From Pseudisothecium myosuroides (lineage: Eukaryota; Streptophyta; Bryopsida; Hypnales; Lembophyllaceae), in NCBI GenBank assembly GCA_951799445.1, contig OX637287.1, forward strand, positions 42,747,724 to 42,811,723: a stretch of DNA of 64,000 nucleotides. Reading direction: 5' to 3'. Positions 1-11,131 of the stretch are shown here, piece by piece. Each line of letters begins with the position of its first letter. Position 1 is the first letter of the stretch. Made by a program: the position numbers and the translations under genes. The notes under the pieces are model-generated. The model was given only the letters and a program-made list of their open reading frames with translations. It was not told where the DNA came from and did not search any database.

Positions 1-526
1 CCAGCTAGATCGACACAAACCACTCGCTCCTTGCACTTCAAAATGCAATAATAACGATCAGTGTCCGAGAACAAACTTTTCCATTGTTTCATAAACAGCG
101 GCACTACATATAAGTTTTCCTAGAAACTGCTACTACTAAAACCGGGACCAAAAATCAAGCTACAAACAAACTAGCTAGAGGGGTACAGTCGGGGAGATTT
201 CGAGCACGCTAGCAATTCAAGGTCACACTACAACAGGAAGCTAGCTAAGTAGCAGTTGCATCACATGATCCATCATTTTGCAATCGTTTTGTAGCGGTAT
301 ATATACTGTACTTCAATTCGCCGACCTTAAACTCATGGTCCACTGCAAACCATATCACTGAAAAAGTCCAGCAAGCTTAACTTGTTGCACAACTCTTGGC
401 CACGGAACCAATATAAGCATATCTATCTATCTATGCTTACATCTATTGCAAAAACACAGAACCAATGCACTGTTTCAAAAACTATTGCTTTCTCAACTAG
501 TTGCAAAAACAGCAACTAAGCTAGAG
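1..526. other. 3' flank of the SAUR gene, no gene seen
   Basis: AT-rich sequence downstream of the minus-strand SAUR gene. A short TATC microsatellite lies at about 418-435. No open frame here looks coding. The 3' UTR and polyadenylation site of the SAUR gene must lie in this stretch, but I cannot place them. Confidence 0.5.
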
Positions 527-955
527 CTAACAATTGCAATGCTCAGCCCCGTCTCCTTCCAGCCACCACAAGAAATGCTCAAAAACATCCGGCGCACACG
601 CAATGCGCAGCCCTCCGTCACACCTCAAGCCGAACTCCTCCTCCGACTTGGCCAGAAGCGCTCGGAAGATGGGGTTGCTGAGGTACCTCGTGGGGATGAC
701 GAACCTGCGCCGCTCCTCCCCTACATACACGGGCAGACTCCCCGCAGGCACGTCTTTGGCACCGCAAATGGCGTCGTCCTCGTCGTCGTCGTCATCGAAT
801 CTTTCGCTACTGCCGCCCATGGAGGAATGAGAGAATTCGGAAGAGGAGAAGCTGAGACTGGAGGAAGAGGGGGTGGTGTCGTACTGCTGTTGCTTAGTGT
901 GCATCTTGAGCTTCTTCAAAAGCTGGGTCAGTTTCTTGGAGGTTGTGGTCACCAT
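527..955 (-). CDS. SAUR-family (small auxin up RNA) protein
   Basis: Single-exon frame of 142 residues from the first ATG (955); the frame is open further upstream to 1048 but has no other ATG. The C-terminal two thirds carry the SAUR/auxin-inducible domain: the lead-in DVPAGSLPVYVGEERRRFVI is followed by a 'P-Y-L-F-LL-EEEFG' pattern and ends in an FEHFLWWLE helix. Before it lie a basic N-terminal helix (KKLTQLLKKLK), a Ser-rich stretch and an acidic run (DDDDDEDD), which are common in longer SAURs. Intron-less structure and small size also fit. Known SAURs act in auxin-linked cell expansion, often by inhibiting PP2C.D phosphatases; that role is inferred from the family only. The 5' leader would lie at 956 to about 1100. 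Confidence 0.9.
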   Translation of the reverse strand: MVTTTSKKLTQLLKKLKMHTKQQQYDTTPSSSSLSFSSSEFSHSSMGGSSERFDDDDDEDDAICGAKDVPAGSLPVYVGEERRRFVIPTRYLSNPIFRALLAKSEEEFGLRCDGGLRIACAPDVFEHFLWWLEGDGAEHCNC

Positions 956-2512
956 AGCTGTTAATCGATCGACCTCTCCAGCAAATTCTTGCTCGCTCGC
1001 TCTAGCTCTAGATAGCTCTTTCGATCCAAAGCTGTTACGATCCAACACTTTCGATGAAAAAAAGGGCTTTCGATCCTCACGCGCGTTCTGAAGCTATATA
1101 TTCTGAAATTCGGTCATACTGACGAGGAGAAGCTCCATGTAATGAAGCGGGACACTGTCGAGACACGCAATGCCAACACAAACTTGGAAAGTTTTTCCTG
1201 CGCTTTTGAAGGTGGTAAGTTTGATCGATCTCAACGTACATTTGCTTAGTAGGGAGTGGCCCTGGGAGGTCGAGATTTGCTCTGAGGATGGAGGTGGTTT
1301 GGGCAACCAGCTAGCTGTATGTATGGTGTGTCTAGCTAGCTAGGGGCGTTGAATTTCGTTTGAGAGGAGACTCAGAATTCCGCAGGACGACGTTTGGAAA
1401 CGAACAACAAAGATCGAGTCAGTCCGTGGCTAAAAGCTGTATGAACTGTGACACCTCTAGTAAAACTCTTCGTATCTATATGCCCACAAAGAGAAACTCA
1501 CTCTCTCGATCCAGGGATTTGTACTTTGTGGCTGAAGATTCTTGGACTCAAAATTGCGCAAGGCTGGATTTGGAAACAAGCAACAGAGACTTGTGGCTGA
1601 AATAGTGAACTACCACACCCGCAGTTCATGCACACAAACAGAAACTGCACAGTCTACTACTTTGAGAGAACATTTGATCTCAAGCTTGATCAAAATCACA
1701 CTCACAGGCCGGCTAGACCAAACATGGAAACAAACAATCAATGGTGACAGAGAGTCCTATGGCGAAGACCTTGAACGCTGGCATATATATGCACAGAAAA
1801 GAGATCGAAAGAAAGAGAAGTCGCAGGGCTTCAGGCTCTCTTTGACACCAGATTACTTGGTAGCAACAACCGGCTGAAATCTAGAACCTATATACAACAC
1901 CCCTACTTACGCTTTGAGCCGCGATTCTTGGGCTTCAGAATTAAGCAGGGCCGGATATATGTGGAAACAATTCACACAAACAATGTTCACAGTCTACCTA
2001 CTGCCGCAAATCACTCTGATATATACTAACTTCAAACAGTATTACTCGCTGCAGGTGCCACTAACTAACTTCTGTCAACGTACTGATCTCTGAACTGATC
2101 TACAATTGGGGAGGGACTCAATTGAAGGACGGCTTCCGCACTTTCGTACGTACGTACGTACTTGCATTGCTCTCCCCTACCTGTGGAGCTAGCTTGCTTG
2201 CAAGATGATCTCAGAAATCCGGGTAAAAATCCGGTCAAACTTACAGCAGAAAATTGGAGCAGAAACTGAATGAACAATTGGAGTTGCATGTGAGCAGCGG
2301 TTTTTTATTTGGGTGATATATCACTTTTGTCAGACCATTTCCACGTACCATAACATTTAGTAGACTTCATGCACCCTGCTCATTACATTGAGCCTCCACC
2401 TGTCCACTTAGCTACCGATGAAGTACTATTGAGTGTAAAATATTTCACACCATCTACTGTAGAGTGACACTGCATGTTACTTACTGGATGTTATGACTGT
2501 GGGACTCCAGCT
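956..2512. other. SAUR upstream region with diverged internal repeats
   Basis: Contains the SAUR promoter and leader (right part, read on the minus strand). At about 1375-1440, 1540-1650 and 1935-2010 there are three diverged copies of a motif in which an AATT..GCA..G phrase is followed by TTTGGAAACnAnCAAC and then a GTGGCT/CACAGTCTAC phrase. A TACG microsatellite is at 2145-2161. The small open frames here have no recognisable domain and are not called as genes. Confidence 0.4.
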
Positions 2513-2583
2513 CTCATCAATCTTGCCTACACATGCCCTCTCGATAATACTATCTACTGCATGTGTAGGCAAGATTGATTGAG
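2513..2583. repeat. Perfect 21-bp stem hairpin
   Basis: The left arm 2516-2536 is the exact reverse complement of the right arm 2559-2579, with a 22-nt spacer between them. A CTC/GAG pair extends the stem past one unpaired base. It lies in AT-rich DNA with no neighbouring coding frame. It could be a small MITE-like palindrome or a young hairpin RNA gene; the sequence alone does not decide. Confidence 0.6.
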
Positions 2584-3569
2584 TTAGAAAGAGAGAGAAA
2601 AACTCCAACCTAAATGAAGAGTTGGCATAAATGAAGAGTCTATTCATCCAAGTTCCAATACGATTTGATTCTAAAGATAAAGATTGGATTTATTAATAAC
2701 TCATATTTTGTAGATTGGAGCTTGATTGGAGTTGGTAACTCAAAATTTGGAACTTGAATGGACTATTGCCATGGAGTGAGTAAATCATGCACAGAAAAAA
2801 TTATTTATCCTATCATCTTTGTCAATTTGTGAAGCCCAACAAGAAGTGCATCCTAAAGTAAGGACACCTACGAGCATCATGTTTTCTACTGTACACAATT
2901 TCTATTATTTTTATCATGAGATTGATCCAAAAAAAAATTCAAACTAATTCATTTGGCAAATGAAAGGCTGGGACTTTAGTGCCGCACCAAAGAGTGATAT
3001 TATTTGAATTATGTATACAAAAGTTATAAGGGATCAAAGTTTTTTTGATAGATGTTCTAAAATCATTTCTTCGAGAGTATGTGTTGTACATATTTATTGT
3101 AGGAGATGTACATAATGATAACATTTGTTCATATGACACTTATAGGCACCCGCTGTATTTGATTGTCTTAACCTTAGTATACAATAAGTTACTTGAGGGT
3201 AGCACATATATAGGTGTCCCATTCACTTTGTATAAGATTTAATTGAATATTACACCTAAATTGTGACTTGTTTGCAAAATTGTTCCATCTATAGCCTTAT
3301 TTAAAATGTAAGCCCTCTAAACATCAATGAGAATCTACAATATTTGGAGTACACTTACTAATAGGGTTTTAAAAATTTATAGTTCTTTTTATACATTGTC
3401 CAAAAAATAGGTAGGACATTGAAGTCTTCACATAAAGTGGCCCTTGCAAGGTGAATTCTATTTTCTATAGTCCTAATAATTATAAAAAAATTGCCTTCTA
3501 TTTTGTGCTTGGTTAATTTTTCATTTTATAAGATAATTGTCAAAAAATTGCCGTCTATTTTGTGCTTGG
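2584..3569. other. AT-rich intergenic DNA
   Basis: No coding frame supported. A short direct repeat containing TCTATTTTGTGCTTGGTTAA occurs at about 3490-3515 and again at 3552-3573. The second copy ends in the TTAA that flanks the adjoining element. Confidence 0.4.
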
Positions 3570-3573
3570 TTAA

Positions 3574-4769
3574 CCCCTAAAGGCCCAAGGCCTTTTTTCT
3601 GCGAAAAAACACTCAAAACTGCCATTTCTATAGCAAGGAGTAAAAAATTTGAAAAATGTTTTTTTTTGGAAATCTAACCGTAGGATCTTACACCTAACTA
3701 GTATGAGAATAGAGTTATTCGTAAAGTACACAAAACTGGGGTTTAAACCCCGCAGTTTTGTGAAAAAGCAGGTTTTGGGCAAAAAGTCAATACAAAAGTG
3801 GGTATCAAACTTTCTTAAGCACCCAAATCAACCAAAAAGAAGTTTGGTCCGGACTTTGCCTACAGTTTAGTAGTTGCCTGCGAGGTCGTGGTCGCCTGCG
3901 GGGTCATCCATCGGAGGAAATTTGTCGGAAAAAGTCCTCTCGAAACTGGGGGGGACTTTACAAATAACTCTAATGTGTGGAAAAAATTTCAGAATTTTTG
4001 ACCGCTCAGATTGCAAGATATCTGTGTTTAAAGTGGAAAAAACAAGTATTTTAGCACATTGTGGGACTAGATTTTTTGACTTTTAACATTTTTGACTTGA
4101 AATTTTTGCACTACAGAGTTTTGTGCTTCAAATCTTGGTAGTGGAGAATTGAGTTGAGAGTCTAGGGAAAAAAAAATATTCAAAAAAACTTAATTATCAT
4201 TCCTAAAAAATTTATTAAGTAGAAGTAGGTACAAGATAGAAGGAAAATCTAAAATATTAATATATTTTAGATGGAATTAAAATACACTAATCCCAATGGT
4301 GAGATTGTTCTAGCAAGTAAACTAAACCATGAGAATTTTTTATTTTTGAAAAATTGCAAAAATAGCATACAGAAATCAATCCTACAAGTTATTTTTTTCA
4401 AGAAGATGCTCTAACTTCCCGAAAAACAAGAATGTCCATAACTTTCTCATAACAAATCCAAATGAAATGAATCAAAGCTTTCTAGATAGACAAAAATATA
4501 ATCTATGAGAAAAAAAATATTAAAAAAAAAAATCAAATTTTTGCCAATTTTTTTTGCTGCCCAGACTGCCCAGTTACGAAAAAAAGTAACATATTTGGCC
4601 ATAACTTTTGACTCCTATTTCCAAATGTGCTGAAATTTAGTGCATATGAAAGATATTCTTTGCGCCCACCTTCTATTAAAATTTCAGCTTAAAATATGGA
4701 AATCTCTAGTCACACATACCTTCCCAAAATTTCTATACGACCAAAAAACGCATGCCGGTCCTTTAGGGG
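3574..4769. mobile_element. TTAA-flanked non-autonomous DNA transposon (piggyBac-like), 1196 bp
   Basis: The ends are inverted: CCCCTAAAGGCC at the left and GGTCCTTTAGGGG at the right. The terminal 10 bp match, and both ends are directly flanked by TTAA (3570-3573 and 4770-4773). TTAA target duplication together with a CCC-starting terminal repeat is the signature of the piggyBac superfamily. The interior is very AT-rich and has no transposase frame, so any mobility would need a protein from elsewhere. Two further TTAA elements with CCC-starting ends occur in the window (41681-41885 and 54975-55948). Confidence 0.7.
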
Positions 4770-4773
4770 TTAA

Positions 4774-6057
4774 CTTAGTGTTCTTCACCTTCCCTAGCTA
4801 ATTAGAGACCTTTGATTCCAAATATTAATTCAAAATTTCCAAGTTTTATCATGGGTGGCAAATAAAAAATCCCAATTGATGTTTTTTCAAGGGATAAATT
4901 TACCCTATAGGGCCCACTTCTTATGAATAGTTTGATATCCTGCAGAAAAAGAGTGTGAAAAGAATCTCAAATCTCCTTTTGACTCCCAACAAGATTCAAT
5001 AAATATTCTATTTAATAATACTCTAAATACTTTATTTGGATAGTTATCTTATACACACGAGATAAATGTCCACTGCTTGCAAAACCACAAACTCTATCAA
5101 AGTTATGATTATGTATGCCTTTACTTTAATTCTTCTCGGCCACGTGTAATGAAAAAGGCTTCCGAGTATGGAAAAATTACAGCCACAAGGTATATAAGTA
5201 TATTTGTGGTATGAAGTAAACTCGAATGTGCCCGTCTATCCCTGATGCTTTTGGCTTCCTTTCTCGAACATACAATTTCTTACATTTCCACATCCATGAT
5301 GATCCTTGTCCCGTCCAAAAAAAAATCAGCTTGAGCGTCTATCATCCATTGCAAGAATCAATGCCCTCTCCCATACACCAAAAAAACACGGAAATATTTC
5401 AGCTTTTGATGAATGGCAATTGAGCTCCGTAACTATCCAATAGTAAACTTATCTCCAGTTACGTACGCTTTTCGTAAAAGTGAAATGTGTTGTCTCTCAG
5501 CCGAGCCGAGTTACTTGGAAAGATAAAAGATGTGCGTGAGAAACAAGGGACCAAAGCAATTCTCTGATGAACAAAAATCTCTTTAGTTTTCGAATGAAGA
5601 CGAACGATAATAATCAATCAAAAATCGGGTGAATCATGAGCAATTGCAACACGGCGCGAATCTTTTTTTTATTTTTATTTTTTGGTGTTTTGTAAACTTG
5701 TAAGGTACTACTGTACAGATCCGTACAAACAAAGACTTGATCTATGGGTCCCTCAGGGAGACGACACTTTGGCTTAAGTTAAGGGCATCAGGTTGGCGTT
5801 TGCAAATTTTTTTGCAATTTTTTTTCCTTACAACCGTGTGGTCGTAATCTATGGCGACGGGCAAAGGCCCAGGGGAAGTCCACCGTCATAGCACAGTATC
5901 ATGAGATTTGAGGAATCCTCCTGAATGATTATCTCTAGGGAGTATTTTGCAATACTCCCACACCTCAGTACAATTGCAGCAGCCGGAATTGGTGGGGGTG
6001 ATTTCAGATTTTATATCAAATGTCAATTGGGCGTACAGCGGTTTTTAATCAAGAGGG
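4774..6057. other. AT-rich intergenic DNA
   Basis: No supported coding frame, RNA gene or clear repeat; only short open frames without conserved motifs. Confidence 0.4.
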
Positions 6058-6430
6058 ACATAAACCCATGTAACATCCTTCATCTAAAACCGTCGCAAAC
6101 TTTGAATGTTAGGTGACTCCGGATGGAGTAACTTATTGAATGTTGTGCATTTCACATGCACAAGGGCACTTTGCTACACATCCATCAAAAGAAAAGTCTC
6201 AACCCACAAAATACTATATAAAAGAACCTCTCTAAAGTGATAGGACATAAACTGACGTAACATCCTTCCTCTAAAACTGGCAAACTTTGAATGTTAGGTG
6301 ACTCAGGACGGACTAACTTATTGAATGTTATGCATTTCACATGCACAAGAGTACTTTGCTACACACCCATCAAAAGAAAAGTCTCAACCTACAAAAGACT
6401 ATATAATAGAACTTTTCTAAAGTAATAGGG
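6058..6430. repeat. Tandem duplication, two units of about 185 bp
   Basis: Unit 1 (about 6058-6242) and unit 2 (about 6243-6430) share the same ordered phrases: TAACATCCTTC, AAACTTTGAATGTTAGGTGA, TTATTGAATGTT, GCATTTCACATGCACAAG, CTTTGCTACACA and AAAAGAAAAGTCTCAACC. A partial third relative of the last two phrases is at about 7125-7185. Confidence 0.75.
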
Positions 6431-6734
6431 CCCAGACTGCCTGCCAATATTATAATAGAGATATTTATTCCTTTAGAGAGAATCTACGCATTCAAGAATT
6501 TGTAGGTTGTTCAAACACAACAACATAAGAGGTACAGAGATAGACACACAAGAAGTTGCCAAAGCTGTACAGGTGGCACATGCTGAGGAAAAGAAGGACC
6601 TTGTCATGACCAAGAAGCTTGTTCAAAAGCCTATTTTAGTTTTTTTGGCAAGGTCTAGGTCCTTCTATTTCCTTGACTGGGTTTCATTTAGTGCTACTAC
6701 TTATTATATTCCCTAAGCTAGGACCTCCTAGAGA

Positions 6735-8530
6735 GATCCTACTACAAAATGCAAGAATACAACAAGCACTCACAAATCATGTGAACTTTTGATATTCAAA
6801 ATATCCTGATAATGACTATCCCACAAAAAGGGACATACATAGATCTTATCAATTAATTAACCACCTTGGCAAATCAAAATAAATAAATAAAATACCTTAT
6901 TTGCCCACCCATCCCCCAAAACTAAAACCAAAACCAAAAAAGAATTTGATACATTTATGATATACGGACCACATATAGATATGCTATATGGAATGCATAT
7001 GCGTTATATAGAATACTGATATGGTACAATATACAAATACATGTATGGAATACATAATACAAAATAGGATAAGTTGTTAATCCTATTTCAATTGTAATCT
7101 AGCATGTTCAAAAAAATATAAATGAAGGCACACACAAAGACACTTTGCTACACACCCTTGAAAAGAAAAGCCTCAATCTATAAAAAAAACTATAGTAGGA
7201 GGGGCAGAAACCACCCATTTACAAGAATATTGGGTTAGGATCTCTTCTAGGTTGATCAAATCATTTTCTAACAAATTTTCAAAGAAAGAAAAATAGGAGA
7301 TACATCCATCTAAAATTTGATTTATAAGTTTTAGACCTAAATTAATTCAAATGTATGTGATTTTTTAAAGTTCACATCATTAGAGGGTATTATTGAAGAC
7401 CATAAATACTATTATTATATGTCAAAAAATTGTTGATCAATGGTGCAAATGGCATCTCAAAATGAAGGCATGCAAACCTCAAACTAGAACAACATGCTGC
7501 ATGTAATTGCCTAGGATGGCACAAAGTGTTCCACCATTTGTATTTCCATATTATTTGCATTGAAATTTTGTCTATTTTCAAATCAAATTCACTCCCTAAA
7601 CACTCAAAAAATTCTACATCAATAATCCCAAATTGGCATTAATTCATCATTAGATAGTTTTTCATTCCTATAATAATAATTCACATAGTTTAACTATAGG
7701 GAAAAAAATTAAAGCATGGGTAGAATATGGCTAGACTATCCTACGTCAAGGATCAAATTCATTAAAAAATAATTCAAAATGTAATTAAATATGTCATCTA
7801 ATGAAAATTTCAGAGATTATAATGTGGTATAATTGAATAGTGTAGAAAATATTAATGAAAATAATCTTAATCTTCAAAAAACCCTATTAGTCAAAGTTGT
7901 GAGTACTAGTAAAGCTACAAGTATTGGTAAAGCCTTGAGTACCAGCAAAGGTATAAGTACTGTTGTCTTAAAGGTTACAAAACATTTGGAACCGTGCTAA
8001 AGGTCACAAATTATTCTCAACCCTGTAAAATCAACTTCTAAAAATTCAAAATTGAATTCATGAATAAAAATTCAACCCCCAAAAAATGATTTTGGAAGGG
8101 GCCTAACAAATCTGACTCCAATGTACAGTACCTTATAAAGTGCAAAAATACAACAAGCGCTTACAAATTGAGTGGACTTTTGATGGTGATGAGTTGCAAA
8201 ATATCCTAGTTGCTTTATATATTGTAATGACTATCCTCTAAAAAGGCACATGATATACAAATCTTGTCAACTAATTAACCACCTACACTAATAAAAAAAG
8301 TAAAAAATAAAACACCTAATTTGCCCACCCATCCTCCAAAACCAAAACCAAAACCAAAAAAAATTTGATATGGAAATGATATATTGAACACACATGGGAT
8401 ATACACGGGATATATACATAATATATGTGAACATATACAGATATGATATATATGATATAACATATAGACACATGTATGGATACAAAATACGGTTGTTAAT
8501 CCTATATTGATTGTAATCAAGCATGTTTAG
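6735..8530. repeat. Pair of diverged direct repeats of about 380 bp (6735-7100 and 8130-8530)
   Basis: Both copies run in the same order: AAATACAACAAGC, ACTTTTGAT, CAAAATATCC, AATGACTATCC, TTAATTAACCACC, TTTGCCCACCCATCC, AAAACCAAAACC, then a TATA/CATA-rich stretch and GTTAATCCTAT. The DNA between them (7100-8130) has no recognisable gene. The family may be a decayed non-autonomous element, but no termini are clear. Confidence 0.65.
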
Positions 8531-9894
8531 CAAAAATATAGATATGGGGTATTGAAAAATATGCATAAGGGGGGAAATTAATTCACTCACTATCCCCTCA
8601 AAAGAGACATCTCCATTCACTGTGGACCACAAATAAATCTAGCTTTGAACTCTTTGTTCAAGATTGGGTGGAAAGAAGCTTATCATGAACAACCCTTTAC
8701 TTTTTGAGAAAGTGCCAAGATGGCAATCACTTAAAATTTGGTGAAGCATTGTATTGCTATGTTCATCCATCTTTTGGACCAAAAACACTTTTCAATCATC
8801 TTCATACACTTTTCATACAAATTTGGCAACTTCATCCACATTTTAAATAAAAATGGATTTTTTTGGCAAAAAAAGATTACTTTTATCTAGCAAAAAGACA
8901 TTTATTTTGAAATGGTGCAATCTAGCCCCATGGTGAAAAAAAAAAAGGGACTGATCATGAAGGTCCTGAGGCTAGGAGGACCAAGCTCCTGTCATGTTAA
9001 CTTACAAAGCTCTTCAGTGAATTTGAAAGAAACTGCACAAATTTAATTTTGGAAGCAAAATGCTGTGTGCATAGTTTCTGACATTGGAATGAGAGGACCC
9101 TCAGGAGAGGGAAAAGTGGAGGGTCTTCTTTTAACCTCTACAGGAATGCAGGTACATGTCACAAGAAAATGTCAAAAACTGCCATTTTTTTAACAATTTG
9201 AGCAAAAACAGTAAATGATATTTCTTTCAAATTCTATCGTACAAAAGTGTAGTACTCTACAAAGGCAATGAGTCGAATCATTTGTTGAAAGCTTTCACCA
9301 CCTAGATTGCGAGATCTTAGCATTTCAATATAAAGGATTTTCTTCTTTTCTAACGAGAACCGCTGTGCTCATCACCCCTATACAGTACTAGTTTTTGCTA
9401 GTTTTATCAAGAGGGGAATCAATGGTAGTGCGCTCTCCACTTCCCCGTCCTTGAATGGGGAACACGACCTCCTCAAAGCCTTCTAACAAGCTGGCGGAAA
9501 CCCAATTCATCAAGCATTGGAGACAGAATGAGAGATGAGGAAGTCTGCGTGAAAAATGCAGCAAAGCCCGTCACCTCACACTCCATTTCATTTCTTGTGC
9601 TAAGAAAAAATGGATGAGGTTTTAGAATTACAAGTGTCATAGCTCACAATTCATACTGCACGATTTCAGTATTTCTTCCCAAATTCGGTCCCGCATAATT
9701 TTGACCCCAAATCTTGTCTACAAAATACTTGCCCTGTTTACAATTTTCTTATCGTAACAAAACCAGCTCTAGCTGACACCCCTACGTCTCTGGCTTCCAT
9801 CATAACGAAAATCACCATAGACAGATCGAGCAACACGGAACAGAAGAACTGCAGAGAAGAAAAAAAGAAGGGGAGATCACTCCCAAAGATGCAA
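8531..9894. other. Intergenic DNA
   Basis: No supported coding frame. The stretch becomes less AT-rich towards TMEM18. Confidence 0.4.
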
Positions 9895-10540
9895 CGAGCC
9901 TCAAATTCAAAATGGAGTCAAATACAGGTACCTCGTTTTGACCGCCAACATAGTACTAATGTAAGCTTTTCGTTAACAGCCCAAACAGAGTCATCTTGCA
10001 GTCCATGAGACCACCATGTCGTAATTCCCGACATCTGTTTGATCAAAAAGCATCCGTCCTGAAAAGACTCTCTTGAACAACGACATGATTCTCAAGTGTG
10101 ATCGAATTCAAAATGGAGGCGGACACATGAACCTCGTTATGACCGCAAGCAAATAAATTCATCTTGCAGTCCATGAGATCAAACTTTCATACCCCAGGGG
10201 GACCCTTAGATCAAGCAGGCATTCTGAAAATACTCTCTCGAACAAAGACCAAATTCTCAAGCGTGATCAAATTCAAAATGGAGTCAAATACATGTACCTC
10301 GTTTTGACCGTCAAAATAGTACCAATGTATCAAGTGCCCAAACAGATTCATCTTGCAGTGCATGAGAACACGATTTCATAACCCCCGGGGTGCGCCTTCG
10401 ATCAAACAGGCATTCCGAAAAGACTCTCTCGAACAAAGGCCTAATTCAAGTGTGACCAAATTCAAAATGGAATCAAATAACATGTACCTCGTTTTGATCG
10501 CCAAGATAGTACCAATGAACATTTCCTAAAAAGCATTATC
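9895..10540. repeat. Diverged tandem repeat, units of about 165-200 bp, downstream of TMEM18
   Basis: The phrase ATTCAAAATGGA recurs at about 9905, 10107, 10270 and 10460. Each copy is followed by a GTACCTCGTTTTGACCG-like phrase, and then by CATCTTGCAGTCCATGAGA and CTCTCTCGAACAAAGAC phrases in most copies. The array lies just 3' of the minus-strand TMEM18 stop codon, so part of it may be transcribed in the 3' UTR. Confidence 0.7.
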
Positions 10541-10624
10541 TTGAACTCAATAAGATTCACAGCTTCACACTCCAAGTGCCCCTTCGATCAAACAAGCATC
10601 CCTAAAAAAATCCCTAATTCAAAA

Positions 10625-11131
10625 TCACTCGTTCTTCTCCCGTCCCGCGCGCGCTTTGTGCTTGAGTTCCGCCCGCTTCCACTTCACCATCATCTGCACG
10701 AGCGTCACCATGCTGTTCACCAGAATCAGAGTCGAGATCAACAGCAAAGGCCCGGACCACACAGTCGATATGAAAACGCCATTGGAGTCGAAATAGGGTT
10801 GCCCTGCGAAACTCCTCCAATTCCGGAGCAGCAACGTATTGAGTCGCTCCGCCGACCATATCGACATGAGGCATCCAAAGAACAGAAGGGCTTGTGTGTT
10901 GCCCGATTTCCTAGTCGCGATCACCACCACAACGAGGAGAATATGAAACGCGATCAAGGCGATCAACCAAGGCTCCGTCCAGTCCACCGCATGCACAAAC
11001 GCCAGAATAGGATCCAACAAGCCCCCTTGCTGCTTGAACTCCGCAAACTGTTTTCGCAGCGATTCAGAGACTCCTTCCATGATAGACGCCACCTGATCCA
11101 TGTGCCCCGAAACCGCCGAACCTAAATCCAT
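10625..11131 (-). CDS. TMEM18-like transmembrane protein
   Basis: Uninterrupted 168-residue frame, close to the family's usual length. The TMEM18 signature is visible: DWTEPWLIALIAFH near residue 50 opens the first membrane segment. A second segment contains SIWSAERLN, followed by NWRSFAGQPYFDSNGVFIS. A third hydrophobic segment (PLLLISTLILVNSMVTL) precedes a basic tail (KWKRAELKHKARAGREK) like the nuclear-envelope retention tail of animal TMEM18. The family is an inner nuclear membrane protein with three or four membrane segments; its plant role is poorly known. The start ATG at 11131 is followed by MDLGSAVSGHMDQV, an amphipathic N-terminus. No intron is needed. Confidence 0.9.
   Translation of the reverse strand: MDLGSAVSGHMDQVASIMEGVSESLRKQFAEFKQQGGLLDPILAFVHAVDWTEPWLIALIAFHILLVVVVIATRKSGNTQALLFFGCLMSIWSAERLNTLLLRNWRSFAGQPYFDSNGVFISTVWSGPLLLISTLILVNSMVTLVQMMVKWKRAELKHKARAGREKNE

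Noticed and set aside
446..964. 172-residue plus-strand frame opposite the SAUR gene
   Set aside because: The antisense of a conserved SAUR domain, with a low-complexity Val/Leu-rich product.
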